Positions 7,867 to 17,193 are shown, counted from the first letter of the stretch. The stretch is DNA of 64,000 bases from Polaribacter sejongensis (GCF_038024065.1 NZ_CP150667.1:1302001-1366000); one strand, 5' to 3'. Notes: generated from the letters alone by a model not told the origin. Translations and numbers: made by a program.

Positions 7867-10038
7867 TTATTTGGTATCTAATTTATCTTCTAATGCTAAA
7901 AAGAAAGAATACATTTTAGCTGTTTCTTTTAAAGCATCAAAACGCCCCGAAGCACCTCCGTGTCCTGCTTCCATATTTGTTTCTAATAACAGTAAATTGT
8001 TGTCTGTTTTTAACTCACGTAATTTTGCAACCCACTTTGCTGGCTCCCAATATTGTACTTGAGAATCATGAAAACCTGTAGTAACTAAAATATTCGGGTA
8101 GTCTTTTGCTTTTACTTGGTCATAAGGTGAATACGATTTTATATAATCGTAATATTCTTTGTCGTTTGGATTTCCCCATTCGTCATATTCTCCCGTAGTA
8201 AGTGGAATGCTATCATCTAACATCGTAGAAATTACATCTACAAAAGGTACAGAAGCAATAATTCCGTTATACAATTCTGGATTCATATTTACAATAGCTC
8301 CCATTAACAAACCTCCTGCAGAACCTCCCATAGCGTATAAATGTTCTGGTGATGTGTAGTTGTTATCAATTAAATACTGAGAACAATCGATAAAATCATT
8401 AAAAGTATTTTTCTTATTCAACATTTTACCGTCTTCATACCATTCTCTTCCTAGGTATTCGCTACCGCGGATGTGCGCCAACGCATACACAAAACCTCTA
8501 TCTAATAAACTTAAACGAGTGGTAGAAAAACTATCTGGAATGGTGTATCCGTAAGAACCATATGCATATTGCAATACCGGTGTATTATTATTTAGCTCTG
8601 TATCTTTATGATAAACCAAAGAAATAGCTACCTTTTTACCATCTCTAGCACTTGCCCAAACACGTCTACTAACGTAGTTTTCTTTGTTGAATTTACCTCC
8701 TAAAACTTCTTGTTCCTTTTTAACCTCTTTAGATTGATCTTTCATATTAAAATCAATCACAGAACTTGGAGTTGTAAAAGAATTGTATGAATAACGAATT
8801 ACATCAGTATCAAAATCTGGATTAGCATACACGCCTACAGAATAAGTTTCCTCATTAAAAGGTAAGTAGTAATCTTTTGTTTCATCCCAACGCTTAATAC
8901 GTATTTTATTTAAGCCATTAGTACGCTCTTCTAAAACTAAATAGTCTTTAAATATTGAAAAATCTTCTAATAAAGTATCATCTCTATGCGGAATTACATC
9001 TACCCAATTCTCTTTGGTAGTATTTGTAATTGGAGTTTTCATCAACTTAAAGTTGATAGCATTATCTTTATTGGTTAACAAGTAAAAATAATCTCCAAAA
9101 TGCGCAACACTATATTCTAAATCTCTTTCTCTAGGTTGTAGCATTGTAAATGCTCCTGTTGGATTGTCTGCATCTAAATACTGTGCTTCTGTAGAGATTG
9201 TATTGTAAGAACCAATAATAATGTATTTATCAGATTTAGATTTGGTTACATACGTACCAAATGTATCATCATCTTCATGAAAAACTTCCACATCTTCAGA
9301 GGTTGGTGTACCTAAAACATGTCTAAAAACCTTTTCACTTCTTAACGTTTCTGGGTTCTTTTTGGTGTAAAAAATAGTTTTATTATCGTTTGCCCAAACA
9401 GAGCCACCTGTTGTATTTTCTATAATATCTTTATAAATTTCGCCAGTTTCTAAGTTTTTAATTCTTAAAAAATACTGTCTTCTACTTACTGTGTCTGTTG
9501 CAAAAACGGCTAATTTATTATCCGAAGAAATATTTAAACCTCCTAATTGATAATAATCGAAATCTTTAGCCATTTCGTTTACATTAAAAAGCACTTCTTC
9601 GTCTGCTTCTAAATTTTCCTTTTTACGGCTATAAATTGGGTATTGGTTCCCTATTTCATAACGCGTAATATAATAATAACCGTTGTCTTTATAAGGTACA
9701 GAAGAATCGTCTTCTTTTATTCTACCTTTCATTTCTTCGAATAATTCTTCTTGAAACGGTTTTGTATATGCAGTTACCTCATTATAATAGGTATTTTCCT
9801 CTTCTAAATAATTTACTACTTTTTCAGTTTGAGTGTCTTTATCTATGGCGTTTTTTTGCTCATCAGACAAACGCATCCAAAAATAATTATCTATTCTAAC
9901 ATCTCCGTGTTTTTCTAACTTAGTAGGCTGTTTTTCTGCTACTGGAGTTTTTGCATCTGTACTTTTCATGGTCTCATTTTTACAAGCGGTTGCAAATGTA
10001 AGGCTTAATACAACGAAAGGAATAACTATTTTTCTCAT
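7867..10038 (-). CDS. S9A prolyl oligopeptidase / oligopeptidase B-like lipoprotein
   Basis: A 723-residue serine peptidase. The N-terminal half is a beta-propeller (about residues 80-440) and the C-terminal half an alpha/beta hydrolase. The catalytic triad is visible: Ser573 in GGSAGG, Asp658 in TGFHDSQV and His693 in EAGHGG. EYDEWGNP (about 617-624) is typical of oligopeptidase B/PtrB, which cuts peptides after basic residues. The N-terminus is a lipoprotein signal ending in FATAC (Cys19), so the enzyme is predicted to sit in the periplasm or envelope, unlike cytosolic E. coli PtrB. It is a single gene divergent from ybaB. Family certain, cleavage preference inferred. Confidence 0.93.
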   Translation of the reverse strand: MRKIVIPFVVLSLTFATACKNETMKSTDAKTPVAEKQPTKLEKHGDVRIDNYFWMRLSDEQKNAIDKDTQTEKVVNYLEEENTYYNEVTAYTKPFQEELFEEMKGRIKEDDSSVPYKDNGYYYITRYEIGNQYPIYSRKKENLEADEEVLFNVNEMAKDFDYYQLGGLNISSDNKLAVFATDTVSRRQYFLRIKNLETGEIYKDIIENTTGGSVWANDNKTIFYTKKNPETLRSEKVFRHVLGTPTSEDVEVFHEDDDTFGTYVTKSKSDKYIIIGSYNTISTEAQYLDADNPTGAFTMLQPRERDLEYSVAHFGDYFYLLTNKDNAINFKLMKTPITNTTKENWVDVIPHRDDTLLEDFSIFKDYLVLEERTNGLNKIRIKRWDETKDYYLPFNEETYSVGVYANPDFDTDVIRYSYNSFTTPSSVIDFNMKDQSKEVKKEQEVLGGKFNKENYVSRRVWASARDGKKVAISLVYHKDTELNNNTPVLQYAYGSYGYTIPDSFSTTRLSLLDRGFVYALAHIRGSEYLGREWYEDGKMLNKKNTFNDFIDCSQYLIDNNYTSPEHLYAMGGSAGGLLMGAIVNMNPELYNGIIASVPFVDVISTMLDDSIPLTTGEYDEWGNPNDKEYYDYIKSYSPYDQVKAKDYPNILVTTGFHDSQVQYWEPAKWVAKLRELKTDNNLLLLETNMEAGHGGASGRFDALKETAKMYSFFLALEDKLDTK

Positions 10039-10069
10039 TTTTGGTTGATTTAAATTCTTATAAAAATAC

Positions 10070-10077
10070 TAAATTTG
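10070..10077 (+). promoter_or_regulatory. candidate promoter of the ybaB operon
   Basis: TAAATTTG (-7 type) with an upstream TTG at 10045-10047 (spacer 22), placed 29 bases before the ybaB start in the divergent spacer. Confidence 0.45.
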
Positions 10078-10105
10078 TAACAAACTTAAATTTTAATAAA
10101 AAAAT

Positions 10106-10429
10106 ATGTTAGGAGACTTATCAGGAATGATGAATAAGCTTAAAGAAGCTCAGCAAAAAGTAGAAGAAACAAAAACAAGATTAAATTCTGTTTTAGTAGA
10201 TGAAGTAGCCGCAGATGGTAAACTAAAAATAACTTTAACAGCAAACAGAGAAATTAAATCTATTTCTATAGATAATTCTTTGTTAGAAGATCCCGAAGAA
10301 TTAGAAGACTATTTAATTCTTGCTTTAAATAAAGCCATCGAAAAAGCAACCAAAATTAATGATGCAGAAATGGCTGTTGCCGCTAAAAGCGGAATGCCAA
10401 ACATACCAGGAATGGACATGTTTAAATAA
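10106..10429 (+). CDS. ybaB: YbaB/EbfC family nucleoid-associated protein
   Basis: A 107-residue protein of normal family length. It begins [21 protein letters not shown], an amphipathic N-terminal helix, followed by the central sheet with the family-typical [15 protein letters not shown] segment and a C-terminal helix ending in a [11 protein letters not shown] tail. YbaB dimers bind DNA and are associated with the nucleoid. It is the first gene of a short plus-strand group with two small membrane proteins, 6 and 9 bases apart. Confidence 0.93.
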   Translation: MLGDLSGMMNKLKEAQQKVEETKTRLNSVLVDEVAADGKLKITLTANREIKSISIDNSLLEDPEELEDYLILALNKAIEKATKINDAEMAVAAKSGMPNIPGMDMFK

Positions 10430-10435
10430 TTACAG

Positions 10436-10735
10436 ATGTTTTTAAGTACAAATGATTATTTACTGCCTTGTTTAAATAAATCTCTTTTCGGGATAGATTG
10501 CCCAGGTTGCGGAATTCAGAGGGCATTTATGCTGCTTACAAAAGGAGACTTTGTAGCTGCATTTAAAATGTATCCTGCAATTTACACGTTACTATTATTT
10601 GGTCTATTTATATTGATAACCTTTAAATTTAGGTTTAAAAACAAGCAAAAAATAATTATATCTTTTGCAACCATAAACGTGCTTGTTATTGTAATTAGTT
10701 ACTGTATTAAAATGAAACCTTTATTTACACTTTAA
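10436..10735 (+). CDS. DUF2752 family small membrane protein
   Basis: 99 residues with the DUF2752 hallmark CPGCGIQRAF near residue 22, followed by two hydrophobic segments (about 45-62 and 75-92) separated by a Lys/Arg-rich loop. The two Cys in CPGC could bind metal or form a disulfide. Function is unknown for the family. It follows ybaB by 6 bases and is probably cotranscribed. Confidence 0.85.
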   Translation: MFLSTNDYLLPCLNKSLFGIDCPGCGIQRAFMLLTKGDFVAAFKMYPAIYTLLLFGLFILITFKFRFKNKQKIIISFATINVLVIVISYCIKMKPLFTL

Positions 10736-10744
10736 AAAAAATCA

Positions 10745-11077
10745 ATGGAAAAACAAAATTTACCCAATGCAACCACTTCTTTAGTACTTGGTATTTTATC
10801 TTTGGTAACTTGTATTTGTTACGGAATTATAGGACTGCCTTTAGGTATTATCGCTTTAGTTTTAGGTAACAAAGCTATAAAAGAATACAATTTAAACCCA
10901 GAGAACTACAATAGCGTTGGTAACGCTACTGCAGGGAAAATAACAGGAATTATTGGTATCATCTTAAACGCAATTTTTTTATTGGTAATTGTATGGTTCT
11001 TTTACCAAATAGGTTTAGCAACTTTAGAAGACCCAGCCTTATTAGAACAAAGAATAAATGAGATCTTTGGGCAATAA
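10745..11077 (+). CDS. small DUF4190-like membrane protein
   Basis: 110 residues with two hydrophobic stretches: about 10-38, beginning TTSLVLGILSLVTC, and about 64-92, beginning GKITGIIGIILNAIF. Between them lies NKAIKEYNLNPENY. This pattern matches the small two-helix DUF4190/CCC-motif membrane proteins widespread in Bacteroidota, although only CIC is present here. No function is known. It is the last gene of the ybaB group and is followed by a terminator. Confidence 0.75.
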   Translation: MEKQNLPNATTSLVLGILSLVTCICYGIIGLPLGIIALVLGNKAIKEYNLNPENYNSVGNATAGKITGIIGIILNAIFLLVIVWFFYQIGLATLEDPALLEQRINEIFGQ

Positions 11078-11099
11078 TACCAATATATAGTAAACTACT

Positions 11100-11138
11100 A
11101 ATACTGTAATTCTTACCAAGAGTTACAGTATTTTTTTT
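11100..11138 (+). terminator. rho-independent terminator of the ybaB group
   Basis: Stem AATACTGTAA paired with TTACAGTATT (one extra base pair-side bulge) and an inner TTCT/AAGA extension, followed by a run of eight T. Confidence 0.8.
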
Positions 11139-11225
11139 CAATTCATTCATATTTAACGTTATATAAACACATTAAAGAGTGTCTAAATTGTATTTTTGCT
11201 GTTGATATTTAATCAACTTAAAAAA

Positions 11226-13856
11226 ATGACAAATACCGAAAAAAAGAAGAAGTCTTTAGTCTCAAAAATTCTTAAATGGGGTTCTATAACTGCTCTTGTA
11301 TTGATAATAGCAGTAATTTCAATTCCCTTTCTGTTTAAAGATAAAATTGTAGTTATGGTAACCAATACCATTAATAACAATATAAACGCTACGGTAACTT
11401 TTAAAGAAGCAGACCTTAGTTTACTTAAACACTTTCCATTAATTAGTTTAACGGTAAACGATGTGGTTGTAGCTAATAAAGCACCGTTTGTTGGTGATAC
11501 TTTATTCAATACAAAAGAATTAAGCTTATCTTTAAAACTAACAGAACTTTTTAAAAACTCTGAAGAAACGCTTTCAATAAAAAGTATTTCTACCAAAGAA
11601 GGAGATGTCAATATTATATTTGATAAAGAAGGAAATGGAAATTTTGATATAGCAATAGCTTCCGAAGAAACGCCTACAACAAGTAGCGAAAGTACTTTTT
11701 CTTTAAACATTGAAGACTATGAGTTAGAAGACATCAATTTTAATTACATAGACAGAGGTAGCAACACCAAAATGAGTTTAGATAGTATTTACCATTCTGG
11801 TGAAGGAAATTTTGCTGAAGATGTTTTTAACTTAGATACCCAAACAACAGGTTATTTATCTTTAGACCTAGACAAAACGAATTATTTAAGTAATGTAAAA
11901 ATTTCTTTAGACGCCGTACTTGGTATCGATTTAAAAAACAGCAAATACACCTTTAAAGAAAATACAGGCTATATAAATCAATTGCCTTTAGAGTTTGATG
12001 GTTTTGTTCAATTAGTTGATGAAAACCAATTATATAACCTTAATTTTAAAACCCCAACCTCATCTTTTAAAAATGCATTGGCTTTATTACCTAAACAATA
12101 TGCAGGTAATTTAGAATCTATTAAAACGGAAGGTAATTTTGAAGTAAATGGTGTGGTAAAAGGGACTTTATCAGAAACTACAATTCCTTCATTTAATATC
12201 GAAATTATTTCTAAAAACGCCTTGTTTAAATATGCCGATTTACCAAAATCTGTAACCAACATAAACATAGATACTAAAATTGTAAACAAAACAGGTTTTG
12301 TTAAAGACACCTATGTAAATATTGATCAATTCAACTTTAAAATTGATGATGACACCTTTGCTGCCAATGGAAATTTCAAAAACATTACCACCAATCCATA
12401 TATTAATTTAACAGCAAAAGGAACTATTAACTTAGCTAATATTGGGAAAGTGTATCCTGTTGAATTAGAAAATGCCTTAGCAGGTGTTTTAAAGGCAGAT
12501 ATTACAACGAATTTTGATATGAATTCTGTTGAAAAAGAAAACTATCAAAATATTAAAAACGCTGGTGAAGTTACCGTAACTGATTTTAAATATGAAGGAG
12601 CTGATGTTGCCAACCCTTTTTACATCAACAAAACAAAAGTTACTTTTAACACCAACACCATTACACTAAATGAGTTTGATGCAAAAACAGGAACTTCCGA
12701 TTTATCTATAAAAGGAAACCTAGACAATTTTTATGGTTTTATATTTAAAAATGATGTGCTAAAAGGAAACTTTACTTTAAACTCTAACAATCTTAAAGTA
12801 GCCGATTTTATTGCTGAAGATGCAACGCCACAAACCAATACAGAAACCAAAGAAACCAGTACTTCTCCTTTAAAAATTCCTGCATTTTTAGATGTTAAGT
12901 TTACAGCCAATGCAAAAAAAGTAGTGTATGATAATATAAACTTAACCAATGTTTCTGGTGATCTTTATATACATGATGAAACGGTTGATTTAAAAAACCT
13001 AAAAACGGATGTATTTGGAGGGAATATTGCTTTTGAAGGAAATGTTTCTACCCAAGGAAGTACCCCTAAATTTAAAATGGATTTAAACCTATCTAAATTA
13101 AATATTGGAGAATCTTTTGGTTCTTTAGAAATGTTAAAATCTATTGCTCCAATAGCAAAAGCAATTGAAGGAAAAATGAATTCTACAATTACTGTCTCTG
13201 GTGATTTAAATAAAGATATGACACCTAATCTAAAAACCATTACTGGAAATTTATTAGGACAGTTGTTAGACACTAAACTAAAAGCTAGTAATTCTAAAAT
13301 GTTAACTACACTAACAGAAAAAGTAAGTTTTTTAGATATAAATAAACTAAACTTAAACGAAGCTACTGGTGCATTTTCTTTTAAAGATGGTAAAGTTACT
13401 GTAAAACCAATTCCTTTAAACTATCAAGATATTGGCTTAACAATTTCAGGGACACATGGTTTTGATCAATCTATGAATTATAACTTAGTTTTTGATGTTC
13501 CTGTAAAATATTTAGGTACAGATGTAACCAATATAATAGCTAAACTAACAGCTAAAGATGCTGCAAATATTAAAAGTATTCCTGTAAACGGAACATTAAC
13601 GGGTAGTTTTAATAGTCCTAAATTTACTTCTAATATTAAAGATGCAACGGCAAACCTAGTTAAGGATTTGGTTGAAAAACAAAAAAATCAATTGATAAAT
13701 CAAGGAAAAGATAAGTTGAAAGATTTAATAAGTGGTGACACTAAAAAGGATTCTACTAGCACAGAAACTGCAAAAGACAAGGTTACCGATAAAGTAAAAG
13801 ATGTTTTAGGTGGTCTTTTTGGAAATAAAAAGAAAGATACTGTTAAGAAAAATTAA
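11226..13856 (+). CDS. AsmA family protein
   Basis: 876 residues from the ATG at 11226. The in-frame TTG at 11196 would put ten residues before the typical MTNTEKKKKS start and is less likely. A positively charged N-terminus and a single membrane helix (about residues 15-38, beginning WGSITALVLIIAV) are followed by a long repetitive beta-strand-rich region, typical of AsmA/TamB-like bridge proteins that span the periplasm and are thought to carry lipids or assist outer-membrane assembly. The C-terminal ~80 residues are Lys-, Asp- and Thr-rich. A second, larger protein of this superfamily (TamB) lies at the other end of the window. Monocistronic. Confidence 0.88.
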   Translation: MTNTEKKKKSLVSKILKWGSITALVLIIAVISIPFLFKDKIVVMVTNTINNNINATVTFKEADLSLLKHFPLISLTVNDVVVANKAPFVGDTLFNTKELSLSLKLTELFKNSEETLSIKSISTKEGDVNIIFDKEGNGNFDIAIASEETPTTSSESTFSLNIEDYELEDINFNYIDRGSNTKMSLDSIYHSGEGNFAEDVFNLDTQTTGYLSLDLDKTNYLSNVKISLDAVLGIDLKNSKYTFKENTGYINQLPLEFDGFVQLVDENQLYNLNFKTPTSSFKNALALLPKQYAGNLESIKTEGNFEVNGVVKGTLSETTIPSFNIEIISKNALFKYADLPKSVTNINIDTKIVNKTGFVKDTYVNIDQFNFKIDDDTFAANGNFKNITTNPYINLTAKGTINLANIGKVYPVELENALAGVLKADITTNFDMNSVEKENYQNIKNAGEVTVTDFKYEGADVANPFYINKTKVTFNTNTITLNEFDAKTGTSDLSIKGNLDNFYGFIFKNDVLKGNFTLNSNNLKVADFIAEDATPQTNTETKETSTSPLKIPAFLDVKFTANAKKVVYDNINLTNVSGDLYIHDETVDLKNLKTDVFGGNIAFEGNVSTQGSTPKFKMDLNLSKLNIGESFGSLEMLKSIAPIAKAIEGKMNSTITVSGDLNKDMTPNLKTITGNLLGQLLDTKLKASNSKMLTTLTEKVSFLDINKLNLNEATGAFSFKDGKVTVKPIPLNYQDIGLTISGTHGFDQSMNYNLVFDVPVKYLGTDVTNIIAKLTAKDAANIKSIPVNGTLTGSFNSPKFTSNIKDATANLVKDLVEKQKNQLINQGKDKLKDLISGDTKKDSTSTETAKDKVTDKVKDVLGGLFGNKKKDTVKKN

Positions 13857-13898
13857 TAAGGTTCTTCTAATTAATACAACAATTCTCATAAGCCATAT

Positions 13899-13943
13899 CA
13901 AAAGGGTATTTCACGTTATTTAATAAACTGAAATATCCTTTTG
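13899..13943. terminator. stem-loop after the AsmA gene, probable terminator
   Basis: Arms CAAAAGGGTATTTCA and TGAAATATCCTTTTG (15 bp, one G-T pair) around a 15-nt loop, 43 bases after the stop. The T tract after it is short, so termination is likely but not certain. Confidence 0.55.
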
Positions 13944-14261
13944 TATGGTTTTATTATTTCCTGTATAGATACATCCTAAAGAACTTATTTAATATTAAAT
14001 AGAAATCATAGTATGGCATCCATCTAAAAAAAAACTATTTACAATGATGTTTAGCTGGTTTATTCTATATAAATCAGTTTCGTTTATGAGAGATATTCAA
14101 AATCTATATTTTTATCATTTATAAAAAATATAACAACTAGACCACTAACCTAATAATTAGTAGACTTAGTAAAAAGCAAAGAATATTAAAAACCGTAAGT
14201 AATAGAAATTATGTTACGATTTAAACTTATTGTGTGATTAAAAATAGTTGTAAAGCTTTGT
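13944..14261. other. intergenic region without a recognisable gene
   Basis: AT-rich spacer. The longest ATG-started frame noticed is 26 codons (start 14044) and shows no sign of being real. No repeats of note before the small-RNA unit at 14264-14360. Confidence 0.5.
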
Positions 14262-14263
14262 AA

Positions 14264-14360
14264 ATAAAAAAGCAACTTATTTCTAAGTTGCTTTAAAAGT
14301 TTAAAATGGTGATAAAATATTTTGGGGGAAAATTAAACATTTTGGGGAATCACTTATTAT
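14264..14360 (-). ncRNA. candidate small RNA with two CCCCAAAA loops and its own terminator
   Basis: On the minus strand a -7 box TATATTTG (14366-14373) is followed by about 97 nt and a strong terminator: stem AAAGCAACTTA/TAAGTTGCTTT at 14268-14295, then a T run. Between them GTGAT and ATCAC can pair and enclose two C-rich unpaired stretches, CCCCAAAAT and CCCCCAAAAT. There is no open frame, and downstream lies only the 3' side of the AsmA gene on the opposite strand, so it would be a free-standing transcript. Upstream are four phased GTAAC sites. This is a prediction from promoter, terminator and structure only. Confidence 0.4.
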
Positions 14361-14365
14361 GTAAT

Positions 14366-14399
14366 CAAATATAAATAATAAGTCTAAATTTTACACAAA
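14366..14399 (-). promoter_or_regulatory. candidate promoter of the small RNA
   Basis: On the minus strand a TTTG (14396-14399) lies 22 bases upstream of TATATTTG (14366-14373), the Bacteroidota -33/-7 arrangement. Confidence 0.45.
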
Positions 14400-14406
14400 A
14401 AAATAG

Positions 14407-14455
14407 GTAACAAAAAGTAACAAAGTACTTTTCAAACGTAACAAAAAGTAACAAA
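14407..14455. promoter_or_regulatory. four phased GTAAC half-sites (putative operator array)
   Basis: The 18-mer GTAACAAAAAGTAACAAA occurs twice, at 14407-14424 and 14438-14455. GTAAC therefore begins at 14407, 14417, 14438 and 14448, offsets of 10, 31 and 41 bases. These are close to whole helical turns, so the sites fall on one DNA face. The array lies directly upstream of the small-RNA promoter and next to the HTH-regulator gene, fitting a binding site for an activator. The binding protein is not known. Confidence 0.45.
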
Positions 14456-14514
14456 AAAACAATGTATTAACAGTAATCGATTAAAAGTCAATTATTTAAA
14501 CAAAAAAAAACAAG

Positions 14515-16149
14515 CTATACTTCTAACTTTTGAATAAACATCTCTAATTTTTCACCTTTAGGTACATTCATTTTCTTTCTTATTCTATAGCGTGTAACTT
14601 TTATTGCATCTGAACTTGAATTTCTAATTGATGCTATTTCTTTAACCGATAAATTTAACCTTAATAATGAGCATACTTCTCTTTCTGTTTTAGTAAGCTC
14701 TTTATAAGTAGTAACTAACATATTATCAAAACCATCATTAATTATATCAATCTTATTTTTAAGCAAAGTTAATTTACTATCTGTTGTAATTTGTTGCTGA
14801 ATTTTAAAAGATAAATCTTTAATATAGTTTTTCACTTCAACTGAATCAATAGATTCTCTTTGATTTTTAAGTTTTAATAAAAGTTGTTTTAAAAACTCTA
14901 ATCTCATTGAATTATCTGCAACTAAACTTCTTATATCTGTTTCAGATCTTTTAAACTTTTGCTGTAAAACTTCTTTTTTAATTTTCTCTTTTTCTAAATT
15001 TCCTTGTATTATTTTATTTTTATTAACTGAATTTCTATATAGTAAAACAACAAGAGGAATACCCAATAATAAAAAAACAAAAATTATAATTAAGTACAAT
15101 CTCTTTTCAAAAACTTCTTCTTGATTTAATATTTGCAAATTTTTGGTTTCTACCTTGTGCTTATTTTCTAACTCAGTCTCTTCAAGTGTGTTTGTTAATT
15201 GAGATTTAATAATAGAGTCTGAATAAATTTTATGTTTTTGTTGATATAGGTAAGCTGCTTTATAATTTTTCAATGAATAGTTAACCTTTGAAATTGAGCT
15301 ATAAGATTTTGCTAACCTCAGTTTAAAATTTTCCTCTTCTGCTACTACAATAGCAGAATCTAAATATTTCTCAGCTTTATCGTATTCGTCCAATTCACTA
15401 TATGCGGCCGCAATGTTATGATAACTTACAGTTATAAGTAGTTTCTTATTTTCCTTTTTAGCATATTTTAAAACTAAACTTCTAATATTTATTACCTCAG
15501 CATATCTTCCCTGTTTATAATACGTATTCGCTATGTTATTATAAACATTATAAACTCTATTTTCTTTCTTTATTTTTTTAAAAAGGTAAAGCGCTTTATT
15601 ATAAAAATAAATTGATGAATCTAATTTTTTTAATCTAGTATAGTAATTCCCTAAATGTAGATAACCTTTTCCTCTTAATGTTTCACTTCCTCCTTCACTT
15701 AATTTCAATCCTTTTTTATAGAATTCAAATTCTTTATCCATTTGGTTTTTATATCGATATACATATCCAATATCAAAATAAACAGAAGCTAAACGTTCTA
15801 TATCATTATTATCTTTAAAGATATCTTTTGCTTTATTAAAATACCTAAGACTCGTACTTAAATTACCTTCATTTTTCTCTACAAATCCTAATTTAAATAA
15901 AGCCCTACCTTCCATCAAATTATTCTTACCCTTATTTAAAGCCAAAGCTTCTCGATAAAAATATTCCGCTTTATTACTATTTTTAGAATAAAAATACTCG
16001 CCACATTCATATAAAAACAGTGCTTTTTTTTCGTCTGTTTTTATAGATTTTACAATTTCTTTTTTTGAAATAAAAATAGAATCTAGATTCTGAGAGTTGC
16101 TTTTTAAAATAAAAAGAAATAAAAAGAAGAATATAGTTTTGAAGTACAT
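14515..16149 (-). CDS. membrane-anchored TPR protein with LuxR-type HTH domain
   Basis: 544 residues from the ATG at 16149, where a signal-like segment (MYFKTIFFFLFLFILKSNSQ) begins; an upstream ATG at 16185 would add 12 polar residues. About eight tetratricopeptide repeats follow (roughly residues 30-300). Then come one membrane helix (near 350-370, LYLIIIFVFLLLGIPLVVLLY), a Lys/Glu-rich coiled coil, and at the C-terminus a LuxR/GerE-like helix-turn-helix (LTKTEREVCSLLRLNLSVKEIA, then SDAIKVTRYRIRKKM). The layout places a periplasmic TPR sensor across the membrane from a cytoplasmic DNA-binding domain, a one-component regulator common in Flavobacteriaceae. Signal and targets are unknown. The adjacent GTAAC array is a candidate target. 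Confidence 0.85.
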   Translation of the reverse strand: MYFKTIFFFLFLFILKSNSQNLDSIFISKKEIVKSIKTDEKKALFLYECGEYFYSKNSNKAEYFYREALALNKGKNNLMEGRALFKLGFVEKNEGNLSTSLRYFNKAKDIFKDNNDIERLASVYFDIGYVYRYKNQMDKEFEFYKKGLKLSEGGSETLRGKGYLHLGNYYTRLKKLDSSIYFYNKALYLFKKIKKENRVYNVYNNIANTYYKQGRYAEVINIRSLVLKYAKKENKKLLITVSYHNIAAAYSELDEYDKAEKYLDSAIVVAEEENFKLRLAKSYSSISKVNYSLKNYKAAYLYQQKHKIYSDSIIKSQLTNTLEETELENKHKVETKNLQILNQEEVFEKRLYLIIIFVFLLLGIPLVVLLYRNSVNKNKIIQGNLEKEKIKKEVLQQKFKRSETDIRSLVADNSMRLEFLKQLLLKLKNQRESIDSVEVKNYIKDLSFKIQQQITTDSKLTLLKNKIDIINDGFDNMLVTTYKELTKTEREVCSLLRLNLSVKEIASIRNSSSDAIKVTRYRIRKKMNVPKGEKLEMFIQKLEV

Positions 16150-16250
16150 TTTTTTGTTAGTGCTATTTTTACTTTTACAAAACAATAGATATCACAAAAG
16201 TTAAAGCAAAATACAACTAAAATTAATATCAATAAAAAAAACGATGTAAA

Positions 16251-16282
16251 AAAAAGGCAAAACGAATCGTTTTGCCTTTTTT
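16251..16282. terminator. bidirectional terminator after hemF
   Basis: Hairpin GGCAAAACGA/TCGTTTTGCC flanked by A and T runs, 6 bases after the hemF stop. It ends the minus-strand heme gene cluster. Confidence 0.85.
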
Positions 16283-16287
16283 ATCTT

Positions 16288-17193
16288 TTAAGAAACCCAT
16301 TCTTTAGGATTTTCTAAAACCTTAATCAACCTTTCTTCTTCAGAATTTTCTTCTGGTTGATGGTTGTATTTCCATTGTACAATTGGCGGTAAACTCATTA
16401 AAATACTTTCTATCCTTCCGTTTGTCTTTAAGCCAAACAAAGTACCTCTATCATGCACTAAATTGAATTCTACATAACGTCCTCGTCTTACCTCTTGCCA
16501 ATCTTTATGTTCTTTTGTAAACGAAATTTCTTTTCGTTTTTCTACAATTGGCACATAACTTTCTAAGAAACTATCTCCTACTTCTGTTACAAAATTGAAT
16601 CTATCTTCTATAGAAAATTCTTCAGTTTCCTTTTGATAATCGAAAAATAAACCTCCTATTCCTCTTGCTTCATTTCTGTGAGCATTCCAGAAATACTCAT
16701 CACAAACTTTTTTAAACTTCGGATAAAATTCTGGATCATGTTGGTCACAAGCAGATTTACATACTGTATGGAAATGAGTAGCATCTTCATCAAATAAATA
16801 ATACGGCGTTAAATCTTGTCCACCACCAAACCACTGTGTAACGATGTTTCCTGCTTCGTCATACATTTCAAAATAGCGCCAATTTGCGTGCACTGTTGGC
16901 ACAAATGGACTTATTGGATGTAAAACGAGACTCAATCCACAAGCAAAGAAATTTCCTTCTTTTACTTTAAACTGCTTCCTTAACGCTTCTGGTAATTCGC
17001 CATGAACAGCAGATATGTTTACACCACCTTTTTCAAAAACTTTTCCGTTTTCAATCACACGAGTTCTTCCACCTCCACCTTCTTCTCTTTTCCAAAGGTC
17101 TTCTTGAAATTTAGCTCCGCCATCTACCTCCTCTAACTTAGAAGTAATTGTGTCTTGTAAGTTTTCTATGTATTTATAAAATTGATCTTTCAT
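16288..17193 (-). CDS. hemF: oxygen-dependent coproporphyrinogen III oxidase
   Basis: 301 residues, the normal HemF length. It converts coproporphyrinogen III to protoporphyrinogen IX using O2. Recognisable family segments are SAVHGELP-like ISAVHGE, VHANWRYFE, WFGGGQDLTPYY, HRNEARGIGGLFFD and the C-terminal GRIESILMSLPPIVQWKY. The start overlaps the stop of the upstream membrane gene by 4 bases, showing translational coupling in the minus-strand cluster. It is the last gene before the terminator at 16251-16282. Confidence 0.97.
   Translation of the reverse strand: MKDQFYKYIENLQDTITSKLEEVDGGAKFQEDLWKREEGGGGRTRVIENGKVFEKGGVNISAVHGELPEALRKQFKVKEGNFFACGLSLVLHPISPFVPTVHANWRYFEMYDEAGNIVTQWFGGGQDLTPYYLFDEDATHFHTVCKSACDQHDPEFYPKFKKVCDEYFWNAHRNEARGIGGLFFDYQKETEEFSIEDRFNFVTEVGDSFLESYVPIVEKRKEISFTKEHKDWQEVRRGRYVEFNLVHDRGTLFGLKTNGRIESILMSLPPIVQWKYNHQPEENSEEERLIKVLENPKEWVS

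Noticed and set aside
11213-11710. 165-codon open frame on the minus strand inside the AsmA gene
   Set aside because: Antisense shadow of a long AT-rich coding region; the AsmA frame on the other strand is clearly the real one.
14044-14124. 26-codon frame (MMFSWFILYKS) in the spacer after the AsmA gene
   Set aside because: Too short, no promoter box at a sensible distance and no sign of conservation available.
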